Assembly (NCBI RefSeq): GCF_000022905.1
Contig: NC_012590.1
Coordinates: forward strand, 1,860,001-1,924,000
DNA length: 64,000 bases
Source: Corynebacterium aurimucosum ATCC 700975
GTDB lineage: Bacteria; Actinomycetota; Actinomycetes; Mycobacteriales; Mycobacteriaceae
Direction of reading: 5' to 3'
Each line of letters opens with the position of its first letter. The stretch's first letter is position 1. The notes under the pieces are model-generated. The model did not search any database, was not told the DNA's origin, and saw nothing but the letters and a program-made list of their open reading frames with translations. A program made the position numbers and the translations under genes. Below, piece after piece: positions 9,478 through 19,024 of the stretch.

Positions 9478-10434
9478 TTAACCTCGGTGCTCCTGGCGGG
9501 CGAGATCAGCGACTCCGATCATACCTGCCGCAGAACCCAACTTCGCAGTTGCGACTCGGGCCAGGGGCCTGTGACCGGCCCCGACAATCTGGCTAGCCAT
9601 AGATTCCCGCGCCCGATCCAGGTAAAGATCCGCGTCCTGGGACACCCCGCCGCCGATCACAATCAGCTCTGGATCGAGTACATCCGCCACCATGGACAGC
9701 CCCCGCCCGAGCCACTGGCCGAAGTTCTCCATGACGGCCAAGCCCAGTGGATCACCCTGCCGAGCCGCAGCAGTGATCTCCTCGCCGGAGGGGTTTAGGG
9801 GAAGGGCGGTGTCATAGTCACCGCGCAAATCCGCGCAGGTATCCGGCAATGCGGTGCCGGAGGCGTAACGCTCGAGGCAACCACGCTTGCCGCAGGAGCA
9901 CAGGCGCCCACCCGGTGACACAACAAGGTGCCCAAACTCTGGTGCGGTACCGAAAGCTCCTCGGTAGATTGTGCCGTCAGTAAAAAGCGTGGCACCAATG
10001 CCGGTTCCCACGGCAAAAAAGACCCAGTCCTTCGCGCCGCGCCCAGCGCCGAAGCGCCATTCCCCCCAAGCAGCCGAGTTAGCATCATGTTCTAGGCGAA
10101 CCGGAACGTCCACACGGTTGCTGAGGATCTCGCGCACTGGGGCATCACGCCACGGCAAATGCGGTGCGAAACGAACGACTTCACACTCGGGATCCAAGAA
10201 GCCTGCGAGAGCAAGCCCCACGGCCTCGATGTCATGGGATGCGGCCAGGGTATCTACACAGCGCACGATGTCATCTTCGAGTGTTTGCGCATCCGTAGCG
10301 GTGGGCACACTCAGCGAATCCACAATCTCTCCGGAGGGATCAATCACCGCAGCACGCAGGTTGGTTCCACCGATATCGAACCCGATGGTGAGGCCAGCGT
10401 GGCCGCCTTCAGCGAAGGGAGTGTGTTCAAGCAT
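9478..10434 (-). CDS. glk: ROK-family glucokinase
   Basis: Phosphorylates glucose to glucose 6-phosphate with ATP in the cytosol. The 318 aa product has the ATP phosphate loop IGFDIGGTNLRA near residue 17, the sugar-binding LEHDANSAAWGE segment with the catalytic Asp, and the ROK zinc motif LCSCGKRGCLERYASG (Cys-x-Cys-x-x-x-x-Cys). ATG 10434 is used because it overlaps the pimB stop by 8 bp; the frame is open for 249 bp more, but that lies within pimB. It is the last gene of the ripC-pimB-glk run, matching the arrangement in C. glutamicum. Confidence 0.9.
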   Translation of the reverse strand: MLEHTPFAEGGHAGLTIGFDIGGTNLRAAVIDPSGEIVDSLSVPTATDAQTLEDDIVRCVDTLAASHDIEAVGLALAGFLDPECEVVRFAPHLPWRDAPVREILSNRVDVPVRLEHDANSAAWGEWRFGAGRGAKDWVFFAVGTGIGATLFTDGTIYRGAFGTAPEFGHLVVSPGGRLCSCGKRGCLERYASGTALPDTCADLRGDYDTALPLNPSGEEITAAARQGDPLGLAVMENFGQWLGRGLSMVADVLDPELIVIGGGVSQDADLYLDRARESMASQIVGAGHRPLARVATAKLGSAAGMIGVADLARQEHRG

Positions 10435-11590
10435 GACTAGTAGGATATACCGCGGCCTGCCCACGATCACATTCAAGAACTTCACGCAATCGTGCGCCCA
10501 TAATCTCCCACGTCCAATGCTCTTCCACGTGGCGACGCCCAGCTTCCCCCATACGGTGGGCGCCGGGGATGTCGCCAAGCAGCGTGCACAACGCCTGCTC
10601 AAGCTCCGGCACTGAGGAACCGCGCACGACAATGCCCGTCTCCGGCGTAACTGTCTCCGGCGCACCGCCGGAATCCCCCGCAACTACTGGCAGGCCCGCC
10701 GCCTGTGCCTCTAGGTAGACAATTCCCAGACCTTCGACGTCAAGGCCGCCACCCCGGGTGCGCGCCGGCATGGCAAACACGTCGGCTGCGTGGAGCGCCA
10801 TACGCAATTCCGCCGTATCCCGCGCTTCCTGCACCACGGCGTCCGGGCAGTACAGGCGCGCAAGCTCACGCACAGTCGCCTCATAGCGACCGCGTCCGAT
10901 GATGAGCAACTGGGCATCAGGAATTCGCGCGCGCACCTCCGGCAGTGCGCGCAGCAACTGGTCTTGACCTTTCCGCGGGACCAGTCGGGAGATGCAGACG
11001 ATGACCGGACCTGGGCCTAGCCCGAAGTGCTCCCGTGCTGCTTGTTTCTCCTCCCTAGTAGCCGGGGTGAAATCCTCCAGGTTGACCGCTGAGGGCAGGT
11101 GCACCCACTGGGCACGGCTGCCGAACGCAGGCTCGAGCCTGTTGCGTGTGTATTCAGAGATATACGTGATCACATCGGCGTTCTGACCGATTCTGCGCAA
11201 GGCTTGCCGCGCCACGGGAAGCATGGACCACCCCACCTCATGTCCGTGTGTCGTTGCGACAATGCGGCTCGCCCCAGCCGCACGCGCGGACGGCGCCATA
11301 AGTGCCAGCGGAGCTGCAGCGCCAAACCAGACTGTCTCAATGTCGTGTTCACGAATGAGCTGCTGCATGCGACGTGCTGTGGTGGGCGTCGGCAACATAA
11401 TGCTGCGCGGCCAGCGGACCACGGTATAGGGCAGCGTCGCGTCATGCTCCGCGGCAGCGGCCCTATCTTGGGTCGAGGCGAAGACCACAACATCCTGCGG
11501 GTTGAGGGTGGCTAGAAAATCTCGAAGATAGGACTGGATCCCGCCAATGGTGGGCGGGAAGTCATTGGTAACGAGGAGGATGCGCGCCAT
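10427..11590 (-). CDS. pimB: GDP-mannose-dependent phosphatidylinositol monomannoside mannosyltransferase (PimB')
   Basis: GT4-family GT-B transferase that adds the second mannose to PIM1 during phosphatidylinositol mannoside and lipoglycan assembly, on the cytosolic face of the membrane. Evidence in its 387 aa: N-terminal NDFPPTIGGIQSYLRDF loop, the acceptor/donor-domain linker ISRLVPRKGQDQLLRA, and the C-terminal nucleotide-sugar motif GLDVEGLGIVYLEAQAAGLPVV with the E-x7-E pattern. It starts 3 nt after the NlpC/P60 gene stop and overlaps glk by 8 bp, so the three genes are likely one transcript. Synteny with Rv2188c supports the name. Confidence 0.9.
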   Translation of the reverse strand: MARILLVTNDFPPTIGGIQSYLRDFLATLNPQDVVVFASTQDRAAAAEHDATLPYTVVRWPRSIMLPTPTTARRMQQLIREHDIETVWFGAAAPLALMAPSARAAGASRIVATTHGHEVGWSMLPVARQALRRIGQNADVITYISEYTRNRLEPAFGSRAQWVHLPSAVNLEDFTPATREEKQAAREHFGLGPGPVIVCISRLVPRKGQDQLLRALPEVRARIPDAQLLIIGRGRYEATVRELARLYCPDAVVQEARDTAELRMALHAADVFAMPARTRGGGLDVEGLGIVYLEAQAAGLPVVAGDSGGAPETVTPETGIVVRGSSVPELEQALCTLLGDIPGAHRMGEAGRRHVEEHWTWEIMGARLREVLECDRGQAAVYPTSHA

Positions 11591-11593
11591 AAC

Positions 11594-12670
11594 CTAGTAT
11601 CGAACAGCGCCCTGGACGGGCATGGAATTAAGCGGCACCACGGCAACCGGTACACCGTAGGTTGAAGCGTGAACCACTTGACCATCACCGATGTACATTC
11701 CCACGTGAGTGACGCCGGGATAGTAACCCACGATGTCCCCTGGTTCCAGCTGATCCATCGGCACTGGGGTGCCACCGGCAAGCTGCGCCTGCGAGGTACG
11801 CGGAATGCTCTTGCCCATCTGTTGGTAGCTCCAGACCATGAGACCCGAACAGTCGAAGGTATCGGGACCAGTAGCGCCCCATCCATAGGGAGCGCCGATG
11901 CGGGTGAGAGCGGCTTCGACGGCGGCGGAGCCGGATCCATCAGCCAACGCGGCTAGGTCAAGATCGGAAGACCCACCGAAATGCTGGACCCACGCCTCCC
12001 GGGCTTCAGGGCTGAGACCATCAACGGTGGCTTCTAGTTCCTTCTGCTGTTCCTCCAGCTCGGCCTTTTCCTTGAGAACAGTATCCCGCTGCTCCTGCAA
12101 TTCATCACGCTTGCGGCGGGCTTCCTCGGCAGCATCGAGAGCTTCCTGGTGCGCATCATCGGCGGCGGCAGAAGCAGCTATCATCGCATCTTCTTCACGT
12201 TTCGCGGCCTTGGACAAAGCACCCAGGTAGCCCATGCGCTCGACCGCGCTGGCAACATCATTGGCGTTAAGAGCAGCCGAGACCGAGGTCGATGCAGCAT
12301 TCCTGCGATAACGCTTTTGTGCAAGCGCATCGATGCGTTCCTGTTGCGCAGCTACCGCCGCGGAAGCGTCTTCGGAACTGCGGTGCGCGTCCTCGGCCTT
12401 GCGGTCCAGCTCTTCAATGTTCTTCTCCGACTCGGCGAGCTCATCTTCAAGTCCTTTGACCTCTTCACCCTTGGCGGACACGCGCTGGGCGACGTCCGCC
12501 ATACGCTCAATGAGGCCGGAGAGGTCTTCAGGATCCTGCGCTTGCGGGGCGCTTTCTTGCTGCTGCTCGGGAGAAACCTCCTGGGACACAGCGGATGGCG
12601 AAAGGACTACGACTGGAACCGTGCTCAAGGCAAGTGCAGCGACCGCACACGCAAGGCCACGACGCGACAT
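11594..12670 (-). CDS. ripC: Secreted NlpC/P60 peptidoglycan endopeptidase with coiled coil (RipC type)
   Basis: Cell wall hydrolase that cleaves peptide stems for daughter-cell separation. The 358 aa product has a signal peptide (MSRRGLACAVAALALSTVPVVV), a long heptad-rich coiled coil from about 45 to 215 (runs of Glu, Lys, Gln, Ala) and a C-terminal NlpC/P60 domain. The catalytic Cys is in TFDCSGLMVWSY, with His residues in THVGMYIGDG and VVHASTYG. The coiled-coil-plus-NlpC layout is that of Rv2190c/RipC, which in mycobacteria is activated by the FtsEX complex. ATG 12670 has a GGGGG run about 6 nt upstream. A second hydrolase gene lies just upstream on the same strand. Confidence 0.88.
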   Translation of the reverse strand: MSRRGLACAVAALALSTVPVVVLSPSAVSQEVSPEQQQESAPQAQDPEDLSGLIERMADVAQRVSAKGEEVKGLEDELAESEKNIEELDRKAEDAHRSSEDASAAVAAQQERIDALAQKRYRRNAASTSVSAALNANDVASAVERMGYLGALSKAAKREEDAMIAASAAADDAHQEALDAAEEARRKRDELQEQRDTVLKEKAELEEQQKELEATVDGLSPEAREAWVQHFGGSSDLDLAALADGSGSAAVEAALTRIGAPYGWGATGPDTFDCSGLMVWSYQQMGKSIPRTSQAQLAGGTPVPMDQLEPGDIVGYYPGVTHVGMYIGDGQVVHASTYGVPVAVVPLNSMPVQGAVRY

Positions 12671-12828
12671 GGATACCCCCGAAACTTAGAGAAGGTTAAT
12701 AGCTGACTGAATTATACCCTCAGTCGAGCAAAAACATAACGGATACAAGAATAGCCGAACCCCTTCCCCACCCTCACCATCAACATGGCAAGAGCAGCGG
12801 AAGGGGTTAGGACGATTACCGCGTGCGC

Positions 12829-13464
12829 TTAGAAGCGAACTGCGGAGTGAATCGGCATGTAGTGCAGGGAGCGCTCGCCCACCGGGGTGCCGGAGTTCAG
12901 AGCGTCAATGATGGTGCCATTGCCGGTGTAGATGCCAACGTGGGATGCACCGGAGTAGTACACGATGATGTCGCCCGGCTGCAGCGCATCGAGGGACACC
13001 GGGGTACCGGCGGAAGCCTGCGCCTGGGAGGTACGCGGGATGGACACGCCAGCCTGCTGGTAAGCCCAGGAGGTCAGACCAGAGCAATCGAAGGCGCTCG
13101 GACCATTAGCGCCGTAGACGTACGGGGAACCAACTGCGGAGCGAGCGGCTGCGAGCACCTTCTCGCCAACAGACTGGGACGGTGCCGGGGCCGGGGCTGC
13201 GGCGGCCGGGGTCTCAACAGCAGCGGCGTAGCCGCCACCCTGGTTAGCCTTGAAAGCCGGGATGTAGCGGTCAACGTTCGGCAGCTGCTGGATGTTCGGG
13301 ACGTTCTCCAGGCCGGCAACATCGAAGCGGATGTCGGTGTTCGGAACAACAACCTCGGCGGCGTTGGCGGCTGCCGGGGTGACAACTGCTGCGGTTGCTG
13401 CAATAGCAGCGGTAGATGCAATGCGACGGGTGTTCAGGTTGCCCTGACGACGGTGCTTAGCCAC
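12829..13464 (-). CDS. nlpC: Secreted NlpC/P60 family peptidoglycan hydrolase
   Basis: A 211 aa secreted hydrolase: basic N-terminus, Ala-rich signal peptide ending near TPAAANA, a short linker, an Ala/Pro-rich spacer and a C-terminal NlpC/P60 domain with catalytic Cys in AFDCSGLTSWAYQQAG and His in ASHVGIYTGNG. There is no coiled coil, unlike its neighbour. GTG 13464 is chosen because GGAG lies about 9 nt upstream and the signal peptide follows directly; the frame is open to 13530, but the extra residues do not resemble a leader. The upstream region is long and rich in inverted repeats, so expression may be controlled in the 5' UTR (see the leader feature). Confidence 0.88.
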   Translation of the reverse strand: MAKHRRQGNLNTRRIASTAAIAATAAVVTPAAANAAEVVVPNTDIRFDVAGLENVPNIQQLPNVDRYIPAFKANQGGGYAAAVETPAAAAPAPAPSQSVGEKVLAAARSAVGSPYVYGANGPSAFDCSGLTSWAYQQAGVSIPRTSQAQASAGTPVSLDALQPGDIIVYYSGASHVGIYTGNGTIIDALNSGTPVGERSLHYMPIHSAVRF

Positions 13465-13489
13465 GAATTTAAACTCCAAATCTTCCTGC

Positions 13490-13711
13490 GCGCCTACTTT
13501 CTCCGCCAAGAAGACGAACCTTATGGTCACCTTCTCTACAACGCGGGCAAAAGCTCTGACCCAAGGGACGGGCCTAGCGTTCGACGATGACCCATTCCTG
13601 TAGAGCCATCTCCACTCGGCCCCCGAATTTTTAGGAGGGGCCAGACGCGGCGCTTAAATCTTCAGTTCGTATTGAGCACCGGTGATGTGTACACCGTGTC
13701 GGTAACTCAAT
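13490..13711 (-). ncRNA. Structured 5' leader of nlpC; candidate c-di-AMP (ydaO/yuaA) riboswitch
   Basis: On the minus strand this leader contains an imperfect hairpin at 13671-13711 (ATTGAG/CTCAAT outer arms), a G/C hairpin at 13618-13642 (GGCCCC/GGGGCC), then G-rich and GGGTCAG..AGCTTTTGCCCGCG-like stretches close to the gene. The order of a GGGGG run, an AATGGGTCATCG stretch and a GTCAG-AGC-GCG-GTAGAGAAGG stretch resembles the ydaO consensus loosely. Established knowledge: ydaO/yuaA riboswitches precede NlpC/P60 and Rpf hydrolase genes in many actinobacteria. The match was made by eye without folding and is not secure. Confidence 0.4.
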
Positions 13712-14547
13712 GTCTCGAATAGGTTACGAAACCATCACAAGCGATGTCGAGCCAGAAACCCAAAACCGACTCCGTTACCGTCCTGTTATCAAATGGCAAC
13801 CTAAACGACACAGTCCAAAATTCGTCCACTCCAATGCACCATAACTATCGCTGGAAGCATGGTCTGAGCAGCGATATTAGGGCCTCACGGGCGCGCCACG
13901 ATCGCTAGACCATTGACACAATACGTCAACGAGAATGCTCCGCAAAACTCGCTATGTAACCTTCGTCACACCGCCGTAATGGGCTTTAACAAAAGCCCCA
14001 TTTGACCCACCACCAACTCCACACTTGGGGCCCAAACGACACGAAGCGTAGGCAGCGATTCCAGCCACGGGACCTAGCAATCCGGTTGAAATCAACTACT
14101 AAGGACGCCCAAGACCTAAGAGAATCATGAATTCTGAAACTTGCCGCTTGTCTCAGTGATAACCCCCGCCTCTTCCCTCGAGGCTCTACCAATCGACGCT
14201 GGGGACTCAAGTAAGGGTAGCGGTCTCTCCGACAGAACAGATTAAGGAATAGAAAGAGGCTTAAGGGCCTTCTAGCCCTACTAGCACGCATCAGAGGCCC
14301 GCATAAGGGGCAAGAAAGAGAAAGAGTCCCGTCCAACGGGTGGACGAGACTCATTGCTCTATATATAGAACACGCTCTATCCGCGTCACTCGCACACGAA
14401 CAGAAGAGGCCCCTACCCCACTTACATCGCGGAGAGCACAGCTTCAGGGAACTGACGCAACCGGAAGACCGCAAACACCCTTCGGGGACGGTCAGTCAAA
14501 GGCTAACGGGACTTCACCTAATACACCTCATTCCAATAAACGCTGAA
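13712..14547. other. 0.84-kb intergenic block without a credible gene
   Basis: Lies between the nlpC leader and the qcrB terminator. No reading frame here has recognisable family features or codon use like the neighbours; the longest frame (minus strand, 13986-14474) is rich in Cys, Arg and Ser and looks like noise. It does hold inverted repeats: 13978-14002 (AATGGGCTTT / AAAGCCCCATT), 14324-14352, and a 12-bp palindrome TCTATATATAGA at 14358-14369. The upstream promoter of nlpC must lie in its left part. No tRNA signature was found. Confidence 0.5.
14324..14352. repeat. Inverted repeat in the nlpC-qcrB gap
   Basis: The arms GAGTCCCGTCCA and TGGACGAGACTC pair with one mismatch around a 5-nt ACGGG loop. 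An AT-rich palindrome TCTATATATAGA follows at 14358-14369. This could be part of a small RNA or a regulatory site; neither is demonstrated. Confidence 0.4.
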
Positions 14548-14589
14548 AGCCCGTACCGCCTCCCTATTACACAGGAGGCGATACGGGCT
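14548..14589 (-). terminator. Terminator downstream of qcrB
   Basis: The 16-nt arms AGCCCGTACCGCCTCC and GGAGGCGATACGGGCT are complementary except at one position, with a 10-nt loop. It lies 30 bp past the qcrB stop. The strong stem ends the ctaE-qcrCAB transcript; the U-tract is poor. Confidence 0.65.
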
Positions 14590-14618
14590 CTGTGAGCGTG
14601 TTTCAGTGAGTGAAGGCG

Positions 14619-16241
14619 CTAGATGCGGTCATTCTCCTCGTCATCGCGACGGTTAGCCTCGTTGAGCTGACGGAACATCTCCGTCTCCTCAGCGTGGTTC
14701 TCGTGGCGAATCTCGTTGACGCGGGACACGATAGCCGGGTCATCGGTGGAGAAGATACCCTGCGTCTCGGAGTCAGCCAGACCAAGCTGGTTAAGCTGCT
14801 TCGGAACCTGGGCGCCAGCGTACTCAAGCGGAATCGGGTGACCGTGGTCATCGACCGGGCCGAGCGGTTGGTGAACCTCGATGAAGGCACCGTTCGGCAG
14901 CTGCTTGATAACGCCGGTCTCAATACCGTGCTCTAGCACCTCGCGGTCGGAGCGCTGCAGACCAACGCAGATGCGGTAGGTCATGAAATATGCAATCGGC
15001 GGCAGGACAATCAGACCGATACGGCCAACCCAGGTCATCGCATTCAGCGAGATCTGGAAGAAGTGTGCCACGTGGTCGTTACCACCAGACAGCGTAACCA
15101 GCAGGAAGAAGACGATGGCAGCTGCACCGATAGCGGAGCGAACCGGAACGTCACGCGGGCGCTGCAGGAGGTTGTGGTGAGCGTCGTCGCCCGTCAGCTT
15201 CTTCTCAATGAAGGGGTAGGCGAAGAGCAGAACGACCATCAGGCCACAGAGCAGTGCAACCCAGAACGCAGACGGAATGGTGTAGTTGCCGATGTAGAGC
15301 TCCCATGCCGGCATGACACGAGCAACACCGTCAGTCCACAGCATGTAGATATCCGGCTGGGAACCAGCAGAGACCTGGGACGGGTTGTACGGGCCAAGGT
15401 TCCAGATGGCGTTAATCGTCATCAGACCAGAGATGAGAGCCAGCACGCCAGCAACCATCATGCCCATGCCGATGGCCTTCGTAGCGAAGACCGGCATAAT
15501 GCGAACACCAACAACGTTGTTCTCAGCGCGACCCGGTCCAGGGAATTGGGTGTGCTTCTGGAACCAGACCATGATGAGGTGAGCTGCGATAAGGCCCAGG
15601 ATGATGCCCGGGATAACCAGCACGTGCAGGATGTAGAAGCGGTCCAGCATCAGGTCGGACGGAAAGTCACCACCGAAGATAGCCCAGTGCAGCCAGGTAC
15701 CGATGATCGGCAGGCCCAGGATGATAGCGGACATGATTCGCAGACCAACACCGGAGAGCAGATCATCCGGAAGGGAGTAGCCGAGGAAGCCCTCGACCAT
15801 GCCCAGCAGGATAAGCGCACAACCGATAATCCAGTTTGCCTCACGCGGGCGACGGAACGCACCGGTGAAGAAGATGCGCAGCATGTGGGCAATCATGGAC
15901 ATCATGAACATGAGTGCTGCCCAGTGGTGCATCTGGCGGACGAAGAGGCCGCCGCGGACCTCAAAGGAAATATCCAGCGCCGTTGCATAAGCGCGGGACA
16001 TCTCGACGCCGTTCAGCGGAGTGTAGCCGCCGTCGTAGATGACCTTCGTGATGGAAGGATCGAAGAACAGCGCCAAGTAGATGCCGGTCAGCACCAAGAT
16101 GATGAAGCTGTACAGTGCCATCTCACCGAGCATGAAGGACCAGTGAGTGGGAAAGACTTTGTTGAGCTGGGTACGCAGGACGCCGGCAGCGGAATACCGC
16201 TCGTCCATGTTGTTACCCATCTGTGCAAGTTTGTTACTCAT
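14619..16241 (-). CDS. qcrB: Cytochrome bc1 complex cytochrome b subunit
   Basis: Membrane core of the actinobacterial menaquinol-cytochrome c oxidoreductase, which forms a supercomplex with cytochrome aa3. The 540 aa product has eight to nine hydrophobic helices and an extended charged C-terminal tail typical of actinobacteria. Haem-ligating His pairs are seen in the helices containing [19 protein letters not shown] and [20 protein letters not shown]. The start ATG at 16241 shares its A with the qcrA stop (TAATG overlap), so translation is coupled. It is the last gene of ctaE-qcrC-qcrA-qcrB. In mycobacteria QcrB is the target of quinol-site inhibitors such as telacebec. Confidence 0.95.
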   Translation of the reverse strand: MSNKLAQMGNNMDERYSAAGVLRTQLNKVFPTHWSFMLGEMALYSFIILVLTGIYLALFFDPSITKVIYDGGYTPLNGVEMSRAYATALDISFEVRGGLFVRQMHHWAALMFMMSMIAHMLRIFFTGAFRRPREANWIIGCALILLGMVEGFLGYSLPDDLLSGVGLRIMSAIILGLPIIGTWLHWAIFGGDFPSDLMLDRFYILHVLVIPGIILGLIAAHLIMVWFQKHTQFPGPGRAENNVVGVRIMPVFATKAIGMGMMVAGVLALISGLMTINAIWNLGPYNPSQVSAGSQPDIYMLWTDGVARVMPAWELYIGNYTIPSAFWVALLCGLMVVLLFAYPFIEKKLTGDDAHHNLLQRPRDVPVRSAIGAAAIVFFLLVTLSGGNDHVAHFFQISLNAMTWVGRIGLIVLPPIAYFMTYRICVGLQRSDREVLEHGIETGVIKQLPNGAFIEVHQPLGPVDDHGHPIPLEYAGAQVPKQLNQLGLADSETQGIFSTDDPAIVSRVNEIRHENHAEETEMFRQLNEANRRDDEENDRI

Positions 16242-17461
16242 TATGACTTACGCTCCCAGAATGCAGGTCCGACGGGCTCGATGAAGTTGCCCTTTGCAAT
16301 GAGGTAGCCCTCTTCGTCCACGTCAATCGGCAGCTGCGGCAGCGCACGGGCGGCCGGGCCGAAGACCGGCTTGCCGTAGTGCAGTGCATCGAACTGCGAC
16401 TGGTGGCACGGGCAAAGAATGCGGTTGGTCTGAGCCTCGTACAACGAGGTCGGGCAACCAATGTGGGTACAAATCTTGGAGTAGGCGTAGTAATCGCCGT
16501 AGTGGAAGTCTTCCTGACCCTTGCACTCGATGGCCTTCTTGGCATCATCGTTGCGCAGGCGGATGAGCATCACGGCGTTACGGTTGCCATGGATGGAGTG
16601 CATGTGGTTGGTGTAGACATCCTTATCCTCGGAGTACTCAGCACCATCGTTGACGTCCTCAGCAGCCAACGGGAAAACAGTCTCCATACCACCGGCAGCG
16701 AGGTCCTCCGGACGCACACGCACCAGGCGGGTGACACCGCGGGTGGTGTAGTGAGAGCCGGACTCACCCTCGTGCTTCTCGGCGATGGTACCGGTGTCGC
16801 GAGCGAGGTAGAGCTTGACGCCCTTCTCGTGCATGGTCCAACCGGAGGTCCACAGGGTGCCGTCACCGGTGTAGTCCAGGTCGTGGCGCTTCTTCCACGG
16901 GTTGTTGATAGCGCCGCCGAGCGGAGCGATGACGGTAAGGCCGAAGAGAACGCCAGCACCACCGAGCAGACCCATGATGGTCTTACGACGACCCAAGGTC
17001 GAGGTGGTCCAGGAGTCATTCAGCAGCGCGGTCAGCGTGCGACGGTCAACCTCTTCGGAAGGACCATCGTGGCGACGCTGAACGGAGATCTCCTCGGGGA
17101 GAATCTTCTTGACGTACTGGACAATGGCAAAGCCCAGGCCCAGGATGCACAGGCCAGAGGTCAGGCCAAGCAGCGGGGTGTAAAGGGTGTGCCACCACAG
17201 GCCATCCTCACCCAGCATTTTGTACTCCCACGGCCAGAAGAGGTACACGCCAAGGAAAGCGATACCCATCAGCACGGAGATGATCAGCCAGAAGGTGACA
17301 TTGCCAGCAGCGCGCTTCTCAGCGGGGTCGCCCTCGACTGGGAAACGCTCCTTGCGGTATGCGACGGTGACATCATCCAGCTCGGTACCGAGCGCTGCGA
17401 GCTCGTCGTTGCTCATAGCATCGAGCTCTTTACGAGAGTAATTCTTCTTTACGTTGCTCAT
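16241..17461 (-). CDS. qcrA: Cytochrome bc1 complex Rieske iron-sulfur subunit
   Basis: 406 aa Rieske protein. Actinobacterial QcrA is longer than mitochondrial or proteobacterial versions, with three N-terminal membrane helices, all visible here ([66 protein letters not shown]). The C-terminal domain holds the [2Fe-2S] ligand boxes CTHIGCPTS and [12 protein letters not shown] 17461 overlaps the qcrC stop by 4 bp (ATGA); an in-frame ATG at 17494 would lie within qcrC. It transfers electrons from menaquinol to the dihaem cytochrome QcrC. Confidence 0.95.
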   Translation of the reverse strand: MSNVKKNYSRKELDAMSNDELAALGTELDDVTVAYRKERFPVEGDPAEKRAAGNVTFWLIISVLMGIAFLGVYLFWPWEYKMLGEDGLWWHTLYTPLLGLTSGLCILGLGFAIVQYVKKILPEEISVQRRHDGPSEEVDRRTLTALLNDSWTTSTLGRRKTIMGLLGGAGVLFGLTVIAPLGGAINNPWKKRHDLDYTGDGTLWTSGWTMHEKGVKLYLARDTGTIAEKHEGESGSHYTTRGVTRLVRVRPEDLAAGGMETVFPLAAEDVNDGAEYSEDKDVYTNHMHSIHGNRNAVMLIRLRNDDAKKAIECKGQEDFHYGDYYAYSKICTHIGCPTSLYEAQTNRILCPCHQSQFDALHYGKPVFGPAARALPQLPIDVDEEGYLIAKGNFIEPVGPAFWERKS

Positions 17462-18345
17462 GAGCGAGATCCAATCCACATAGCGGCAACGCACAGAAGG
17501 CTAATGCCGATGATCCACATTGCCAGGCCCTCAGCCACCGGACCGAGGCCGCCGAGCGACCAGCCAGCCGGAGACGGGGTTTCCTTCGCAGACTTGAGGT
17601 AGGCGATGATGTCCTTCTTCTCATCTGCGGTCAGCTGACGGTCAGAGAACTTAGGCATGTTCTGCGGACCGGTCAGCATTGCCTGGTAGATCTCCTGCTC
17701 GTTGGCGGGGTCTAGCGGCGGAGCGAACTTACCGGAGGAAAGGGCGCCTCCCCTACCGGTGAAGTTGTGGCAAGACGCGCAGTTCATGCGGAAGAGCTCG
17801 GAGCCCTTTGCTACGTCCTCTGCCTGGATCTGGCCGTTGTAGTTAGCACCACGCAGGGACTCCTGCGCAACGGAACCATCCTCGTCGTAGACGATGTCGG
17901 CACCGCCACCGTTGGCAGCGACGTAGGCTGCAAGCGCCAGGGTCTGCTGCTCGGTGTAGCGCGGAGTCTTACGCTCAGCCTGGGCGTCGTTGGACATCAT
18001 CGGCATACGGCCGGAGTGAACCTGGAAGTACACGGAGCCGGCGCCGATACCAACGAGGGAAGGACCACGGTCCTGGATACCCTGCAGGTTCGCACCATGG
18101 CAGGTAATACAAGCGACTTCGTAGATGTCCTTGCCCTCTTGAACGAGTGCCTGGTCATCCTTTGCGGCGGTGGCCACCTGCGCATCAGGGGTCAGGGCGG
18201 AAGCCAAGACACCTGCGCCGGTAAGCCCGATGCTCAGTGCAAAGACGCCAGCAAGCGTGCGCTTCGCCTTGCGGCGACGGCGGGTCTTCTTAGCCGCGGC
18301 AGTGGTGTCTTCCACTGCGGCGGGCTGCTGGATGTTATCCATCAT
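17458..18345 (-). CDS. qcrC: Dihaem cytochrome c subunit of the bc1 complex
   Basis: 295 aa cytochrome cc that serves as the internal electron carrier between the bc1 complex and cytochrome aa3 oxidase, replacing soluble cytochrome c. Two CxxCH haem sites are seen, [11 protein letters not shown] and [13 protein letters not shown] basic N-terminal stretch ([12 protein letters not shown]) precedes a membrane helix, and a second helix anchors the C-terminus ([20 protein letters not shown]). The gene follows ctaE and overlaps qcrA by 4 bp. Confidence 0.95.
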   Translation of the reverse strand: MMDNIQQPAAVEDTTAAAKKTRRRRKAKRTLAGVFALSIGLTGAGVLASALTPDAQVATAAKDDQALVQEGKDIYEVACITCHGANLQGIQDRGPSLVGIGAGSVYFQVHSGRMPMMSNDAQAERKTPRYTEQQTLALAAYVAANGGGADIVYDEDGSVAQESLRGANYNGQIQAEDVAKGSELFRMNCASCHNFTGRGGALSSGKFAPPLDPANEQEIYQAMLTGPQNMPKFSDRQLTADEKKDIIAYLKSAKETPSPAGWSLGGLGPVAEGLAMWIIGISLLCVAAMWIGSRS

Positions 18346-18412
18346 TTTCCTTTAGATAACTCGTACATGGAGATGAATGACTGTAGGCCGGCTATTCTCC
18401 GGCGACTACGGC

Positions 18413-19024
18413 CTACTGAACTAGGTAGATGACTACGAACACGCCGATCCACACAACGTCAACGAAGTGCCAGTAGTAAGACACTGCCATTGCCGCGGTG
18501 GCCTGTGCAGGCGTGAACTTGGAGCGGGCAATTCGCGCCAAGATAATTCCGAAGGCGATCAGACCCGCAGTCACGTGTGCCGCGTGGAACCCGGTCAGGA
18601 TATAGAAGACCGAACCAAAGACACTGGACTGAACAGTGAGACCTGCCATGATCAACTCTGTCCACTCGAACGCCATGATGCCCAAGAAGACAACACCCAA
18701 CGCGATGGTTACCGAGTACCAGAGTCGGAGCTTGTAAACGTCACCCCTTTCTGCTGCAAACACGCCGAACTGAGAGGTCACGGAGGAAAGAACCAGGACA
18801 CTCGTAATGAGGAAGCCCATGGGCACGTTGATGTGCGCCGTGTGCTCTGCCCAGTCACCCTCCTGGCCGTTCGCACGCGAAGTGAACCACATCGCGAACA
18901 GTCCAGCAAAGAACATCAATTCCTGAGACAGGAACACGATGGTGCCGACGCTGACCATGTTGGGTCGGTTCAGCGCGGCAACACGTGGTGCTGCCATACC
19001 TTGGTTAGAAACTACGCTCGTCAC
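18413..19024 (-). CDS. ctaE: Cytochrome c oxidase subunit III
   Basis: Subunit III of the aa3-type terminal oxidase, 203 aa with five predicted membrane helices, beginning NMVSVGTIVFLSQELMFFAGLF and including the family segment GFHAAHVTAGLIAFG. GTG 19024 is used because the family N-terminus reads TSxVxNxGMAAP, which starts here, and a TACTGT box lies 5 nt upstream; an ATG at 19060 remains possible. First gene of the ctaE-qcrCAB operon, which supplies one oxidase subunit together with the bc1 complex. A GlxR-like site lies about 260 bp upstream. Confidence 0.92.
   Translation of the reverse strand: MTSVVSNQGMAAPRVAALNRPNMVSVGTIVFLSQELMFFAGLFAMWFTSRANGQEGDWAEHTAHINVPMGFLITSVLVLSSVTSQFGVFAAERGDVYKLRLWYSVTIALGVVFLGIMAFEWTELIMAGLTVQSSVFGSVFYILTGFHAAHVTAGLIAFGIILARIARSKFTPAQATAAMAVSYYWHFVDVVWIGVFVVIYLVQ

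Noticed and set aside
14100..14250. Possible tRNA or rRNA fragment in the empty block
   Set aside because: No T-loop GTTCGA sequence or cloverleaf arms were found on either strand.
13986..14474. 162-codon minus-strand frame in the nlpC-qcrB gap
   Set aside because: Unlike neighbouring genes it is Cys/Ser/Arg-rich, lacks a ribosome-binding site and matches no family; treated as non-coding.
15063..17602. Long plus-strand frames (over 400 codons) opposite qcrB and qcrA
   Set aside because: They are antisense to the well-supported cytochrome genes and read as charged His/Arg/Gln-rich noise.
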